Notes under the pieces: model-generated
Seen by the model: only the letters and a program-made list of their open reading frames with translations
What the model was told of the DNA's origin: nothing
The model's database searches: none
Part shown: piece by piece, positions 53,001-64,000 of the stretch
Position numbering within the stretch: the first letter of the stretch is position 1
Layout: each line of letters opens with the position of its first letter
Position numbers and translations under genes: made by a program
Origin: Cherax quadricarinatus
Lineage: Eukaryota > Arthropoda > Malacostraca > Decapoda > Parastacidae
NCBI RefSeq assembly: GCF_038502225.1
Contig: NC_091298.1
Coordinates: forward strand, 32,537,295-32,601,294
Length of the DNA: 64,000 nucleotides
Direction: 5' to 3'

Positions 53001-54109
53001 AAGAACATTTTAAATCTGACTTTAGACAAGTTATTAAGTAGTGGGATACTCTTGTGAACCTGGAGGTCAACACCACCAAAGAGAGAAACAGATATTCTAT
53101 TGCGAACCAGATGGAGTCAGCCAGCAAGAAAAAGCTGAAGCAGACCTAAGGTTCTGTTTATGTTATTTGGGAACCCAGTAATGGACTCAAGCGGTGCCTC
53201 GGTATTGTTATTGGCGTTCTCTCTCTTGCTATTGGCTGTGATAACTGTGCACTGTGTCTTGGAAATGTTATTGGCTGCGATGACCTGGGTACGGTGCCTT
53301 GATATTGTTATTAACAGTGATAACTTGTGCTGATACACTAAACAAATACTGATGCACTTTATTACACTTCAGCAGAATATCAGTACTTAACAATGTATTA
53401 TTTTTAATGAACATCATATAAAGTTTACATTAACTTTGGCTGGCGTTGCACAAGTTACCGGGAGTGTAATTAGTTAATTGGTTAAGTTAAAATCTGGGAA
53501 ATAGTTCGGAGGGAATATTACAACTTGTAAACCGTTGTTATTCATGCAGGTATGAGCTTGTAATACACACGTTTTCCTGCGGGAACAAAGTCGACCAGTA
53601 TACAAGAACGTGGCCAGTAAGTCATTTTTTTTAAGCAATGTATCATTCTCAGCATGAGGAAGAAAACACAGTATGATTCATGCTGTTTTTCCTCTCTTAT
53701 CGTAGCTGTGTGGAAATAACACCAAAAATGTTCACGAACAAGATCTGTTACATTGATTTTATTTATAATATTATTTATCTAGCTTGTCAAGTACATCTCT
53801 GTCAACTATTGCCCCAACAACGAAAGTATTTCTCAAGCAATTTTCTCAAGATATTTTCGTCTCTGTTTTCCTTGCGGAAATATAAATAGCAAATATTAAT
53901 TGAAATCTTCATTCGTTTCTTTTGTTTTTTGCATAATTTTTGCTTCACATTACTAACATTTTATTGTTATTTTATCAGCACATTTTTCAGTTCCCGAAAT
54001 GCTTCGAGCATCACAAATTAAAATGGTACCGTCATCTTATTTCTAGGAGTCACAAGTTGCCCCAAGTGAAGCAAGCATTCTCTAATAGACATCAATGGGT
54101 AGCAATCAC
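50013..54109. other. No gene; small local duplications only
   Basis: A two-copy repeat of about 55 bases at 50255-50365 (CTTAAGCAAGG, TATACAAAATC). A two-copy repeat at 52376-52437 built on TTATGCAGGGTTCTGCATGA. A decayed repeat of GGTGCCTTG/TTGTTATTGGC words at 53185-53330. No coding sequence is supported. Confidence 0.55.
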
Positions 54110-55230
54110 ACTCTACCGTACACATCAGTAATTTACCCTCACATTGTTTTGTACACATCACTAAGTAATCGTTACATTGTTTGGTAGACATCAGTGAGTG
54201 ACTCTGATGCTGTCTCTTACACGTGACTGAATAACTCTTACACTGTTTTTCAGAGACCACTAAGTAACCTTCACACTGTCTTGTAGACATCACTAAGTAA
54301 CCTTCACACTGTCTTGTAGACATCACTAAGTAACCTTCACACTGTCTTGTAGACATCACTAAGTAACCTTCATACTGTCTTGTAGACATCACTAACTCTC
54401 ATAGTGTCTTGTAGATATCACTAAGTAATCTTCACACTGTCTTGTAGACATCACTAAGTAATCTTCACACTGTCTTGTAGGCATCACTAAGTAACCTTCA
54501 CACTGTCTTTCAGAGATCACTAAGTAACTGTCACACTGTCTTGTAGACATCACTGTCACACTGTCTTGTAGACATCATAAAGTAACCTTAACACCGTCTT
54601 GTAGACATCACTAAGTAACTGTCACACTGTCTTGTAGACATCACAAATTAAATTTCACACTGTCTTGTAGATTTCACTAAGTAACTCTCAAGGTGTCTTG
54701 TAGACATCACAAGGTAACTGTTACACTGTCTTGTAGACATCACAAAGTAACCATCACACTGTCTTGTAGATATCACTAGGTAACTCTCACACTGTCTTGT
54801 AGACATCTCTAAGTAATCTTCAAACTGTCTTGTAGATTTCGCTAAGTAACTCTCACGCTGTCTTGTAGACATCTCTAAGTAATCTTCACACTGTCTTGTA
54901 GACATCACTAAGTAACTTTCACACTGTCTTGTAGACATCACTAAGTAACTTTCACACTGTCTTGTAGACATCACTAAGTAACTTTCACACTGTCTTGTAG
55001 ACATCTCTAAGTAATCTTCACACTGTCTTGTAGACATCACTAAGTAACTTTCACACTGTCTTGTAGATTTCACTAAGTAACTGTCAAGGTGTCTTGTAGA
55101 CATCACAAAATAACTGCCACACTGTCTCGTAGACATCAATAAGTAACTTTCACACAGTCTAGTATATTTCACTAAGTAACTCTCAAAGTGTCTTGTAGAC
55201 TTCACTAAGTAACTCTTACATTTGTGATAT
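54110..55230. repeat. 33-bp minisatellite, about 34 copies
   Basis: The unit contains CACACTGTCTTGTAGACATC and ACTAAGTAAC. Because 33 is a multiple of three, parts read on the minus strand as an 11-residue repeat (MSTRQCESYLV) over 185 codons (54648-55205) and 124 codons (54018-54392). Indels between the two stretches break the frame, and the flanks show no coding signal, so I treat it as non-coding satellite. Confidence 0.93.
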
Positions 55231-55530
55231 CAGTGAGCAACCGTGAAACTCTCGAAGACAACTCTGTGAATCCTTCTCTCTGTTTTGTATACATGAGTGA
55301 GTAACTCTTTCACTGTCTTGTATTTATGACTAAGTAACCTTCTCACTCCCATTCAGACACCAGTGAGTCATGTTAACCCAGTCATTTCAATATTACTGAG
55401 ACACCGACTCATGTTGACATCTCGAAGTCGCCATTAGACTGTTATGTAGACATGACTGAGGGACTCAATGTGAATTGTAGCCATTAAAATTTGTTTGATA
55501 AAAATCCAAGCAACAGAAAACTGTGAAAAC

Positions 55531-55983
55531 TGCAGACTGACTCATCTTGTTGACAGTGTTCAACTGGTGGTGTGAATACTGACTCATCCTGCTGACAGTG
55601 TTCAGCTGCTGGTGAGAATACTGACTCATCCTGCTGACAGTGTTCAATGGTGGTGTGACAGCTGACTCATCCTGCTGACAGTGTTCAATGGTGTTGTGAA
55701 AGCTGACTCATCCTGCTGATAGTGTTCAACTGGTGTTGCGAAAGCTGACTGAACCTGCTGACAGTGTTCAATGGTGGTGTGAAAGCTGACTCATCCTGCT
55801 GACAGTGTTCAATGGTGTTGTGAAAGCTGACTCATCCTGCTGACAGTGTTCAACTGGTGGTGTGAAAGCTGACTCATGCTGCTGACAGTGTTCAACTGGT
55901 GGTGTGAAAGCTGACTCATCCTGCTGACAGTGTTCAACTGGTGGTGTGAAAGCTGACTCATCCTGCTGACAGTGTTCAACTGT
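55531..55983. repeat. Minisatellite of about 42 bp, 11 copies
   Basis: The unit contains GACTCATCCTGCTGACAGTG and TTCAACTGGTGGTGTGAAAG. Some units lack three or four bases (TTCAATGGTG), so the length varies between about 38 and 42. Confidence 0.93.
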
Positions 55984-56700
55984 GCATTATATTTTATGAC
56001 TCATTAATTTGCAATTAAAGTCAGGAATTTAACAATAAATATCTCACATTTTTCTTCCATTATTTATTACTTTTGATTTCTGTTACAAAACTTGTTTTCT
56101 GTTTGCAGTCCAGGATTTATTCTTTTCAGGAAATAGGACAAATGCCTCCTGATGAGTGTTTCAGTCATGTGATGAGAGGCCGCTGGAGATTTTGGTCCCC
56201 TGGCTTGCAGATCCACCATATTAAAAAATATAGATAGTATCATTTAATTAAATACAGAACCGATGGGACTGGAACTCATGGCAGTTGATTATTTTTTTTC
56301 TTAGGCACTTTCTTTTATATTTAGGCTTTTTATATTATTGATTAAAAAAGTTATATTTGTTTGCCTTTTTGCAAAGCATTAAAGGAAAACTCCTGAAAGA
56401 CAGCAAGCATGTCATTGTTTAAAAGAATTTATTTTAGAATTCACTATGAGTTAGGTACCCTGAGGAATTACATCAAACAACTAGATGTGTTGTCTTACGT
56501 TTCCCAATTTGAGAAAGGTAACCCATGTGTCCCATTGTAGGAATATAGCACAGTAGCTGTAACACACTGATCTCCAGAGATACAGGAGCTGGAGAATGAA
56601 TTTCTGAAGAGTGCTAAGAGGAATAGCTCAACCTACCAAAGAAGTCCCGGTGGTGATGAACACCATCACGATGCCCAGGAGTTTAAGCTCAACACATACA
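55984..56700. other. No recognisable feature
   Basis: AT-rich; no supported gene or repeat. Confidence 0.55.
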
Positions 56701-56705
56701 AGGAA

Positions 56706-58915
56706 TAGTAAGTTTATTCAGGTATACCCGAATACAGTTACATAGATTATCATACATAGCAGCATATGTGTAGAGAACTTAGGATTACCCCAAAAAGTCA
56801 AAGTGACTTATTTCCATTGGGGTCCTTTTAATACCTTATTATTATACAATGTAGGAGATAATATCTTATTATTATACTATAAAGGATATATACTTGGAAT
56901 AGGTCAAATAGAGTTATCTACATTTGTGTGTGTGTTAGCTAATAAATAAAAAAAAAAAACATTCTCCTCCCTCTCTGTCGCTACATTCATTAGATATCTT
57001 TCGGCTCTTTCCTTGAACTGGCTCATGCTATGACTGGCTTTGACATGTGCAGACAATCTGTTCCATTCCTTTAGTGCTCTTTGAAGCCTGGCCACTGACT
57101 GTGGGTACTTCAAAGTTGTGCTGTCTCCCACTAGTACTATGATTGCTTTGGTTCCCAGCCTTGACAAAATTAACAGCAAGATATTCTGGACACTGTTTGT
57201 GAGCAATTTTATAAACTTGATTTAACTTCAGTTGTTTTACTCTGTTTCAATATTCAATATATCCAATTGTTGTAATTCATCCTGGCCTACATGCTATCTT
57301 GGACCCAGGTCCAGGATGAATCTTACTATTTTGTTCTGGGTGATTTGCAGTTTATCTTTCAGTTTTTTTTTGTCAAGGCAGAGTACCATGAAGAGTAAGC
57401 GTAGTCCATATGACATTGTATGAGGGCTAGACATAGGGTCCTGCGAGCCTCAGTAGGTAGCCACTGTGCTTGTCTGTAGAGGAACTTCAGTCTGGCATTC
57501 GCTTTCCTTACTACACTGTTCCCTATCAGTTCTCCTGACAGGGGATTGCCAGATATTTTACTGAGGAAACTGAAGTGATTGGTTCCCCATTACACCGGAC
57601 ATTAAAATTATTTACCCTTCTCAGTTTATGTTTCGTGCTAAAGAGTATTGTCTACTAACCATTTGCTGCAGGACTCCAGTTCATGTGTTATTACATTAGC
57701 TATATCTCGTGGGTCTTTACCTGACACAAACAGAGCACTATCATCCGCATACAGTAGGAGTTTGCACTTGACACTGATGGGCATGTCGTTTACATAACAT
57801 AAAAATAAAGGACCCAGAATGCTACCTTGGGGAACTACACCTGCTATCGGCAGGGGTTCTGATTCTGTTTTGTTGATTTTGACAATTTGTTTCCTATTGC
57901 TAAGATAGGACTTAAACCAGTCTATGGAACCTATGCCGGTAGCCTGAAGTTACTTGCATAATGTATTGAGGTTAATAGTATCGAAGGCCTTTTGCAAGTC
58001 TATTGTTACATTCCTATGAGGTTCCCTATAGACATTTCGGTTCTCGTGTAATCCATAAGATTAATTAGGGAGTTGTCGGTTGAGTAACAGCTCATAAAGC
58101 CTAATTGTTTAAATATGAAGACTGTTGTTGTCATTAAGATACTTAACTACTTGACAGTACACCGCTCTCTCTAGAATTTTGGATATTACACTGAGTATAC
58201 TAACAGACCTATAGTTGCTGATATTAGACCTACCATTTTTCTTGAAGATAGGAGTAACTTGGGCCGGTGCTCTTAGTTGGGTTTAACCTGCATAGTTCTT
58301 TTTGCACGAAGTCATGAGATACAGTTACTAGTTGACAACTATTTGGGTTTACCCCTTTATTGGTATAGTGTGTTCTAAACTTATTAGAGTCTGTGTTAAA
58401 GATATTTGATGCAGCTGGTAGTTTATTTACTAGTGTTGATGCGACAGTTGTGTAGTATGAATTAAAACAATTTGCCACTTTAGTTGTTTCGTGGCATACC
58501 TCGTTATCGATATTTAGTACTATGTTAAATCTATGTACGGGTTTATGACTATACTCCAACTTTTTTAATTGTTGCCAGAGCTTTCTTGGGTTATCCTTGT
58601 ACTCTTCGATTTTTGAGCAATAGTGCCTTGCTTTTGCTCCTTATATAAGCCTCTGCACTCTGTTCCTCACCCTTTGGAATTCATTTATCTCTGAAATATC
58701 CTGTCTGTTTGCCTTAAATCTTTTTAGCAACTGGTCTCTGAATTTCATATTATCTAATATTTCAGTAGTCATCCAGGGTTCGGTTCTACGTTTAATCCTA
58801 ACCTCTTTCACTGGTGCAATATTACCAAGGTTGGTAGTGAACATTGTTTTGAAATTTTCCCAGGCATCATTTACGTCCGTGCATCTTGTTATCATTGTCC
58901 AGTCACAATTGTATC
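56706..58915 (-). pseudogene. Jockey/CR1-group LINE, RT active-site residues intact
   Basis: 5' truncated in the endonuclease-RT linker: RRTEPWMTTEILDNMKFRDQL at 58641-58895, then KPVHRFNIVLNIDNEV and VQKELCRLNPTKSTG at 58230-58559. RT motif A reads IDLQKAFDTIN (near 57980-58005), motif B VPQGSILGPLFLCYVNDMP (near 57785-57840) and motif C LLLYADDSALF (near 57735-57765), so all three catalytic Asp are present. The C-terminal region (57206-56904) holds LQRALKEWNRLSAHVK. Stops and frame shifts between pieces make it non-functional. The 3' UTR (56706-56820) matches 49882-50012. Confidence 0.82.
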
Positions 58916-60654
58916 ATAATATCCTCAAAATACCTGCCATCTACCGATCAACATTCTTAACTGTCACTTAATTGTTTCGAAGTTAGACAGAATACACAGC
59001 TCCAGTATACACAATACACTTTCCATGTATTTGGGTTTCATGAACTAATAAATTCTGATATATATCAAATTCCAAATAAAACACATATGTGGAGTTAAAA
59101 TACATGCATACAGTGATAAAGTAAAAAATAAATGATGATGGCAGATTGAAGAAAACTCCACTGTTCAGAATATCCTACATGGATCATGTCTGGTTTATCC
59201 AATACTTGCATGAAGCAATGAAGAGCGATTATTTTTACCTCTATGCATCTGGTGCTGGCCTTTCAGGAATCTCAAGAAATATTGGTTCATATTAACCCTG
59301 GGCACACACTACCATTGAAAGATTGATGTTCTTTCCTGCCACATTTTCTATGGCAAACATGGCAGACTAATGCACACTAATCAGCAGAATATACAGAAGA
59401 CATTGTAAGAATTTTCCATCTTCCTGGACCCCTTTGGTCTATCAGTGGAGAAAATCATGCTCTACAATGTGTCATCAAGATCAGCAGTACTTGAAGAAAT
59501 CACAGAGGATCTAAATAACAAAAAAAGGCACAATAACGTGACTGGAACGATACACTGTTAAGAGAAGAAGAGAAAGGTGCAAAAGCATGAAATGACTTTG
59601 TGGAGCACTAACTAAAAATATAATTTCTTTCTTCTTTTAGCTCGTAAGAAATATGGTCTTAAAACGGTAAAACGTGCCTCTTGTAAGAGAGAGGTGGTTG
59701 AGTATAAACACCAGGGAAACACTGTGACAAAGCTTCTTGTGAAATCAAAAACTCTTCAGATCAACGTAGAAATTACGAAACGTTTACTCACACCTGTCCC
59801 ATGAAATGTAGGTACAGCACGTGGGTTCTTGATTAAAATTAACAGAGCGGCAAGCATGTTATTCTTGATAAAGAAGGTCAGGGGTGAAAGGTGTTCACTG
59901 AAATGGGTTTTACTGTCGGAGATGAAAAGCACTGTTTTATTACATGAAAAACTTCCTGACACTTTTAAACGAATATGCACGAAACGAAACTCTGCAGTGA
60001 AGGTTTAGTTAAGTTGTAACACTAAAGGAAAGGCGATCGGAAAACCTAATTGTCAAGGGTCCTATGATAATGAAGCCAGGGGACTGGAAGAGATTTCTAG
60101 CGAATGATGAAAACAAACATTGAAGTAAACCTGCTGGGGTACCTTAGTCAAAACCAGGAAGGTCTTTTTGGGCAGGAATTGGAAAACCCATAATATAGAT
60201 GTAAGGATCATACATGAATTAAGGAGGATAGAAATGCTGTACTCTAAATAGGCTGTGGAAAACGGCTGTAGGAGTGCGAAGCCCTGATAGCGACAAATTT
60301 TGGATCCTGCTCTATCACTCAAGGAACTGTCAATTATATTAAACAAATTCGACTCTTGATAGTTTGCCATCGAGTATCGTGGACGTTATTAGATTGCCAC
60401 TTATCAAAGCTTGTCTTAAGGAACCATGCCAGACCAAGCTACCAAAGAAGAATCTGGATAAAACGCCAATATCCCTTTATTGAAATGCCCAAATCATGGA
60501 AGGATCTTGGGAGGAAGGGTAATGGAAAACTGTGGTGAAACGATAACCAGGTCTTGACATTCTGGAGGGAGATGCTGAAGAACTTCTACCTGACGATTCT
60601 GATAATGAGACAAACCTGGAATATACCGGAGATAGCAAAGACACCTCTACTGAC
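58916..60654. other. No recognisable feature
   Basis: No gene or repeat that I can support. Confidence 0.55.
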
Positions 60655-61310
60655 TCAAGCCACTGAGAGAGCGAGAACATCTCCACTGACACTGACCACT
60701 GAGAGAGCGAGAACATCTCCACTGACACTGACCACTGAGAGAGCGAGAACATCTCCACTGACACTGACCACTGAGAGAGCGAGGACACCTCCACTGACAC
60801 CGACCACTGAGAGAGCAAGGACACCTCCACTGACACTGACCACTGAGAGAGCGAGAACACTTCCACTGACACTGACCAGTGAGAGAGCGAAGACACCTCC
60901 ACTGACACTGACCAGTGAGAGAACGAGAACACCTCCACTGACACTGACCACTGAGAAAGCAAGGACACCTCCACTGACACTGACCAGTGAGAGAACGAGA
61001 ATACCTCCACTGACACTGACCACTGAGAGAGCGAAAACACCTCCACTGACACTGACCACTGAGAGAGCGAGGACACCTCCACTGACACTGACCACTGAGA
61101 GAGCGAGGACACCTCCACTGACACAGACCACTGAGAGAGCGAGAACACCTCCACTGACACTGACCACTGAGAGAGCGAGGACACCTCCACTGACACAGAC
61201 CACTGAGAGAGCGAGAACACCTCCACTGACACTGACCACTGAGAGAGCGAGGACACCTCCACTGACACAGACCACTGAGAGAGCGAGAACACCCCCACTG
61301 ATGAATACCA
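60655..61310. repeat. 36-bp minisatellite, about 18 copies
   Basis: The unit contains CCACTGAGAGAGCGAGAACA and CCTCCACTGACACTGAC. The period is a multiple of three and the unit has no stops, so it is open on plus (12-residue repeat TERARTPPLTLT; 60554-61324) and on minus in two frames. The plus frame has about 33 codons of non-repeat sequence before the array. I see no domain, promoter or splice evidence, so coding status is unproven. Confidence 0.92.
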
Positions 61311-62187
61311 CTGATCTGAACTAGTATATATTCAAACAGTATTAACTACCGTACTTTTCTTCTCGCTTAATATTGTTTAAATTCAAATTTATTGCAATTC
61401 CATAAAATTTAGAGATTATTTAAGGAAACCCGAAAAAATAGAAAAAAAAATACAGTATTTGATTTGTGCGGTTTTCTACATCAATTTTAAAGCTTATTCG
61501 AAGAGGCAAGTTTCTGAAATAATCGAAATTTGTATCAAGTGACCATTAAACTCTAGTACAACAGGTACGTCAGACTTGATGAATTTGCTCAAACAAGCAA
61601 CTCAGTGTATTTCTTGAAAAAAAAAATACTCAGTTTTTTAAATATAATCTCATGTTAGTCTTACTCAGTCCAGCAAAATCTTCTAAGTAGGATCTAGTAG
61701 GTCAGAAAGGACGTTCTCAAGTTATAGCATGGAAACCACTTTGCTATTTGCATATATAAAATTTGAAAACGTGCATATTCACTGCCCAGCAACAATTAGT
61801 ACCTTCCTCTATATAAGGTACACCAAGTTACACAAAGGCTACAAGATTTAAGCCTATGAGAAGTGGAGTTCTCAAGTTACTGAATGGAAATTTTGGAAGA
61901 TGAAAAAAAAAAGTCCAACGAATGCAGTAGGAGTTGTTTTTCAATGAAAACCTTAAAATATATTTTTTTTTCGGAATCGTAGCTGTAGAAGTGAAAATGT
62001 CTTCTGCAGTCTCTAATATCTAAGAAACTGTGTATGTTAAAGATGAGGGTTTACAGTCTAATCTCCTGTACACACTACACCCTCCTGGTGCTATTTATAC
62101 CCTCACAAACACATAATGTCCTGTATTAAACCTTAAAATTTCGTGTCTTAATTTAATGTTTCCTCTATCTTTCTATTTCCGGAACAA
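61311..62187. other. No recognisable feature
   Basis: AT-rich; nothing supported. Confidence 0.6.
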
Positions 62188-62354
62188 TCAATGAAGGTGG
62201 CCAGCGTGGGTTATCAGATCACTCTTACCTGACGTCACTTGGCAACAATGAAGGTGGCCAGCGTGGGTTATCAGATCACTCTTACCTGACGTCACTTGGC
62301 AACAATGAAGGTGGCCAGCGTGGGTTATCAGATCACTCTTACCTGACGTCACTT
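62188..62354. repeat. 57-bp tandem repeat, 3 copies
   Basis: The unit contains AATGAAGGTGGCCAGCGTGG, TTATCAGATCAC and CTTACCTGACGTCACTTGGC. Copies are almost identical. The third copy is interrupted by the SINE at 62355. Confidence 0.95.
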
Positions 62355-62518
62355 CAAGGAAGGTTCCTTGATGTTGGTGAGGGGCTCTTGATTTAGGGAA
62401 TTGGATCTGTGCTCCAGTTCCCCGAATTAAGCCTGAATGCCTTCCACATCCCCCCCCCAGGCGCTGTATAATCCTCCGGGTTTAGCGCTTCCCCCTTGAT
62501 TATAATAATAATAATAAT
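62355..62518 (+). mobile_element. SINE insertion with 17-18 bp target-site duplication
   Basis: A 164-bp element with blocks GGGGCTCTTGATTTAGGG, GATCTGTGCTCCAGTTCCCC, GCGCTGTATAATCCTCC, and a tail TTATAATAATAATAATAAT. It is flanked by TCTTACCTGACGTCACTT on both sides (ending at 62354; repeated at 62518-62535), a clear retrotransposition signature. The same family is seen at 39189-39425 (minus) and 27353-27398 (3' end only). I see no clear A/B boxes, so the head may be missing. Confidence 0.9.
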
Positions 62519-62535
62519 CTTACCTGACGTCACTT

Positions 62536-63440
62536 GGCAATAATAGTTACAGATGTTAAACCAATGAAAATTATGATATATTTATGAATATATTATATTT
62601 TTTTGGCTGTAAATATTACACAGATATACTTCTATTTTTGAATGAAAAAATTGCAGATGGCTAAGATGTCACTTAAAAAAAAAGATCTAATGTATTTCTG
62701 TGTTTAGATCATCCTTCTAAGGTATATCTCACATACCTTGCAGTGGGTGAACGTCAGGAGAATGATAACAGTAGAACACTATATATCACCTGGAGAGACA
62801 ATTAAGGCCAACCTCTCTGTAAATGCCACTGGGTACCAGAGACGAGGGTAACTGGTGCTTCCTGAGTAATTTATGAGGTTACTCCACACCTGACTAGGTG
62901 AGTTTATCATGTAAATGAACTTCTTAAAGTATGACATAACCTCATGAGATATAATTTTCACTGCTCACTAATATTGCTTGTTAAGTTGAGAAATAAATAT
63001 TTTATGTCTCAAGTCTAATTAATTTTGCCTGACTCCAGCATGTAGTCACTCATCATCTTCCAGCAGCTCGTAGGTTCTTTGTTGCTTTACTTTACATAAT
63101 TACGAGAATTTATACATTGAACAAGAAATAAGTAGATCTGAAATTATCGTATCATTTTGTTATACCATTCTCTTTCACAAACAGCAGATTTTTTTTTTTA
63201 AATTATTAATCTCTCTTCATGTTTGAAATTACCCATTCTAATATTTTAAAATATTTCAATTTATTTTCGTAATTCTGTCTTCACGGATATTATTCAAATA
63301 ATGATATTTATATATAATAAAAATACCCAGAAATTTCTAAATTAAACTCACTATGACTTGCTCAAATGATCAAGTTAAGCTTATGACTCATAGGAAAAGT
63401 TTTTAAAAAGAACAGAGAAAAATTTATTTCCTTGTATGAT
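62536..63440. other. No recognisable feature
   Basis: AT-rich; nothing supported. Confidence 0.6.
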
Positions 63441-63489
63441 TTACCTGGAGAGAGTTTCGGGGGTCAACGCCCCCGCGGCCCGGTCTGTC
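63441..63489 (-). mobile_element. LINE 3'-end fragment (same family as 22331)
   Basis: TTACCTGGAGAGAG and GTCAACGCCCCCGCGGCCC match the 3' end of the LINE at 22331-24590. Only about 50 bases remain. Confidence 0.75.
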
Positions 63490-63922
63490 AATGTTTCCGA
63501 GAGCGAGGAATTCAAGACGTTATAATCTGTGTCGACATCTTTTACTCTTGATATTTAGAAATCACTAAGAAGAATTATTTTAAAATTGATATCCTTACGT
63601 CATTCACAGAAAGAAATTGTTAATGTAAATTAATTTTGGTTCTAAGGATTAATAGACGTATTGCGGTCACCGCGCGATGCGAGGAAGGTATCCCTGTGTT
63701 CTGTAAGCTCAGCCTCCTCTACCTGAATGTTTGTTTGGGGAATATTAGGGAGTGGCCATGAAATACCAATGTAGCAATTTATAAAGACATGTAGACGAGT
63801 GAGCATGTTTATGTGCATGAATTTCTATACATGTGTGCACTTTTTTATGTATACAGTAAATGTGTGTATGTATTTGTGAGCGTATGCATGTATGTGCAGG
63901 TACATATGTATATTTTCTCATG

Positions 63923-63925
<3 letters not shown>
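63490..63925. other. No recognisable feature
   Basis: Contains a TATGTG-rich stretch near 63790-63920 and no gene. Confidence 0.6.
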
Positions 63926-63953
<28 letters not shown>

Positions 63954-64000
63954 TATATATTATATATATATATTATATATATATATATTATATATATATA
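63926..64000. repeat. Imperfect (TA)n, runs off the window
   Basis: TA units with TATTATATAT interruptions, reaching the last base of the window. Confidence 0.9.

Noticed and set aside
54110..55983. CRISPR-like regular repeats
   Set aside because: Repeats are directly adjacent with no unique spacers, and the genome is eukaryotic. They are minisatellites.

Overview
This window looks like non-genic, repeat-dominated DNA from a large arthropod genome, most likely a decapod crustacean such as a crayfish or relative. The evidence is several non-LTR retrotransposon families with decayed reading frames, tRNA-derived SINEs, long (TA)n, (AC)n, (CT)n and (ATT)n microsatellites, and a 3'-end motif rich in CAACGCCCCCGCGGCCC that I associate with decapod repeats. 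The species assignment is inference. I found no convincing host protein-coding gene, functional tRNA or rRNA, and nothing bacterial.

Layout. 1-7.4 kb: a minus-strand CR1/L2-type LINE with an esterase-like ORF1 and an endonuclease-RT ORF2, a fragment of a second LINE family, a short TIR element (MITE) sitting in (TA)n, and a 5'-truncated RTE-type LINE. 7.4-12 kb: mostly featureless, with a tRNA-derived SINE and a second MITE copy. 12-19 kb: an RTE-type LINE whose 3' UTR is split by a complete-length CR1/L2 copy, followed by (TA)n and an inverted SINE pair. 19-25.9 kb: a decayed tandem repeat, a Penelope-like terminal repeat with a hammerhead-ribozyme-like core, another LINE, a GGT-rich block and a 25-bp minisatellite. 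27.5-37.7 kb: a 10.3-kb satellite of about 640 copies of a 16-bp monomer, with monomer types changing along its length. 37.7-49.2 kb: compound microsatellites, RTE 3' ends, a nested series of LINE copies separated by (AC)n, palindromic SINE pairs, and a 149-bp near-perfect palindrome carrying further hammerhead-like cores. 49.2-64 kb: mostly featureless DNA with four minisatellites (33, 42, 36 and 57 bp), one LINE with intact RT catalytic residues, and a SINE with a clear 17-18 bp target-site duplication.

The parts interact as a transposon ecosystem. LINE and SINE 3' ends terminate in or abut simple repeats: (TA)n for the RTE-type LINE and one SINE family, (AC)n for one CR1-like LINE, (TAA)n for another SINE. 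Later copies often sit inside these same simple repeats. The most interesting signals are three hammerhead-ribozyme-like loci (21.75, 48.8 and 49.25 kb), the self-nesting of LINEs in their own microsatellite tails, the recurring head-to-head SINE palindromes, and the giant 16-bp satellite. All assignments come from reading the sequence; no searches or folding programs were run.
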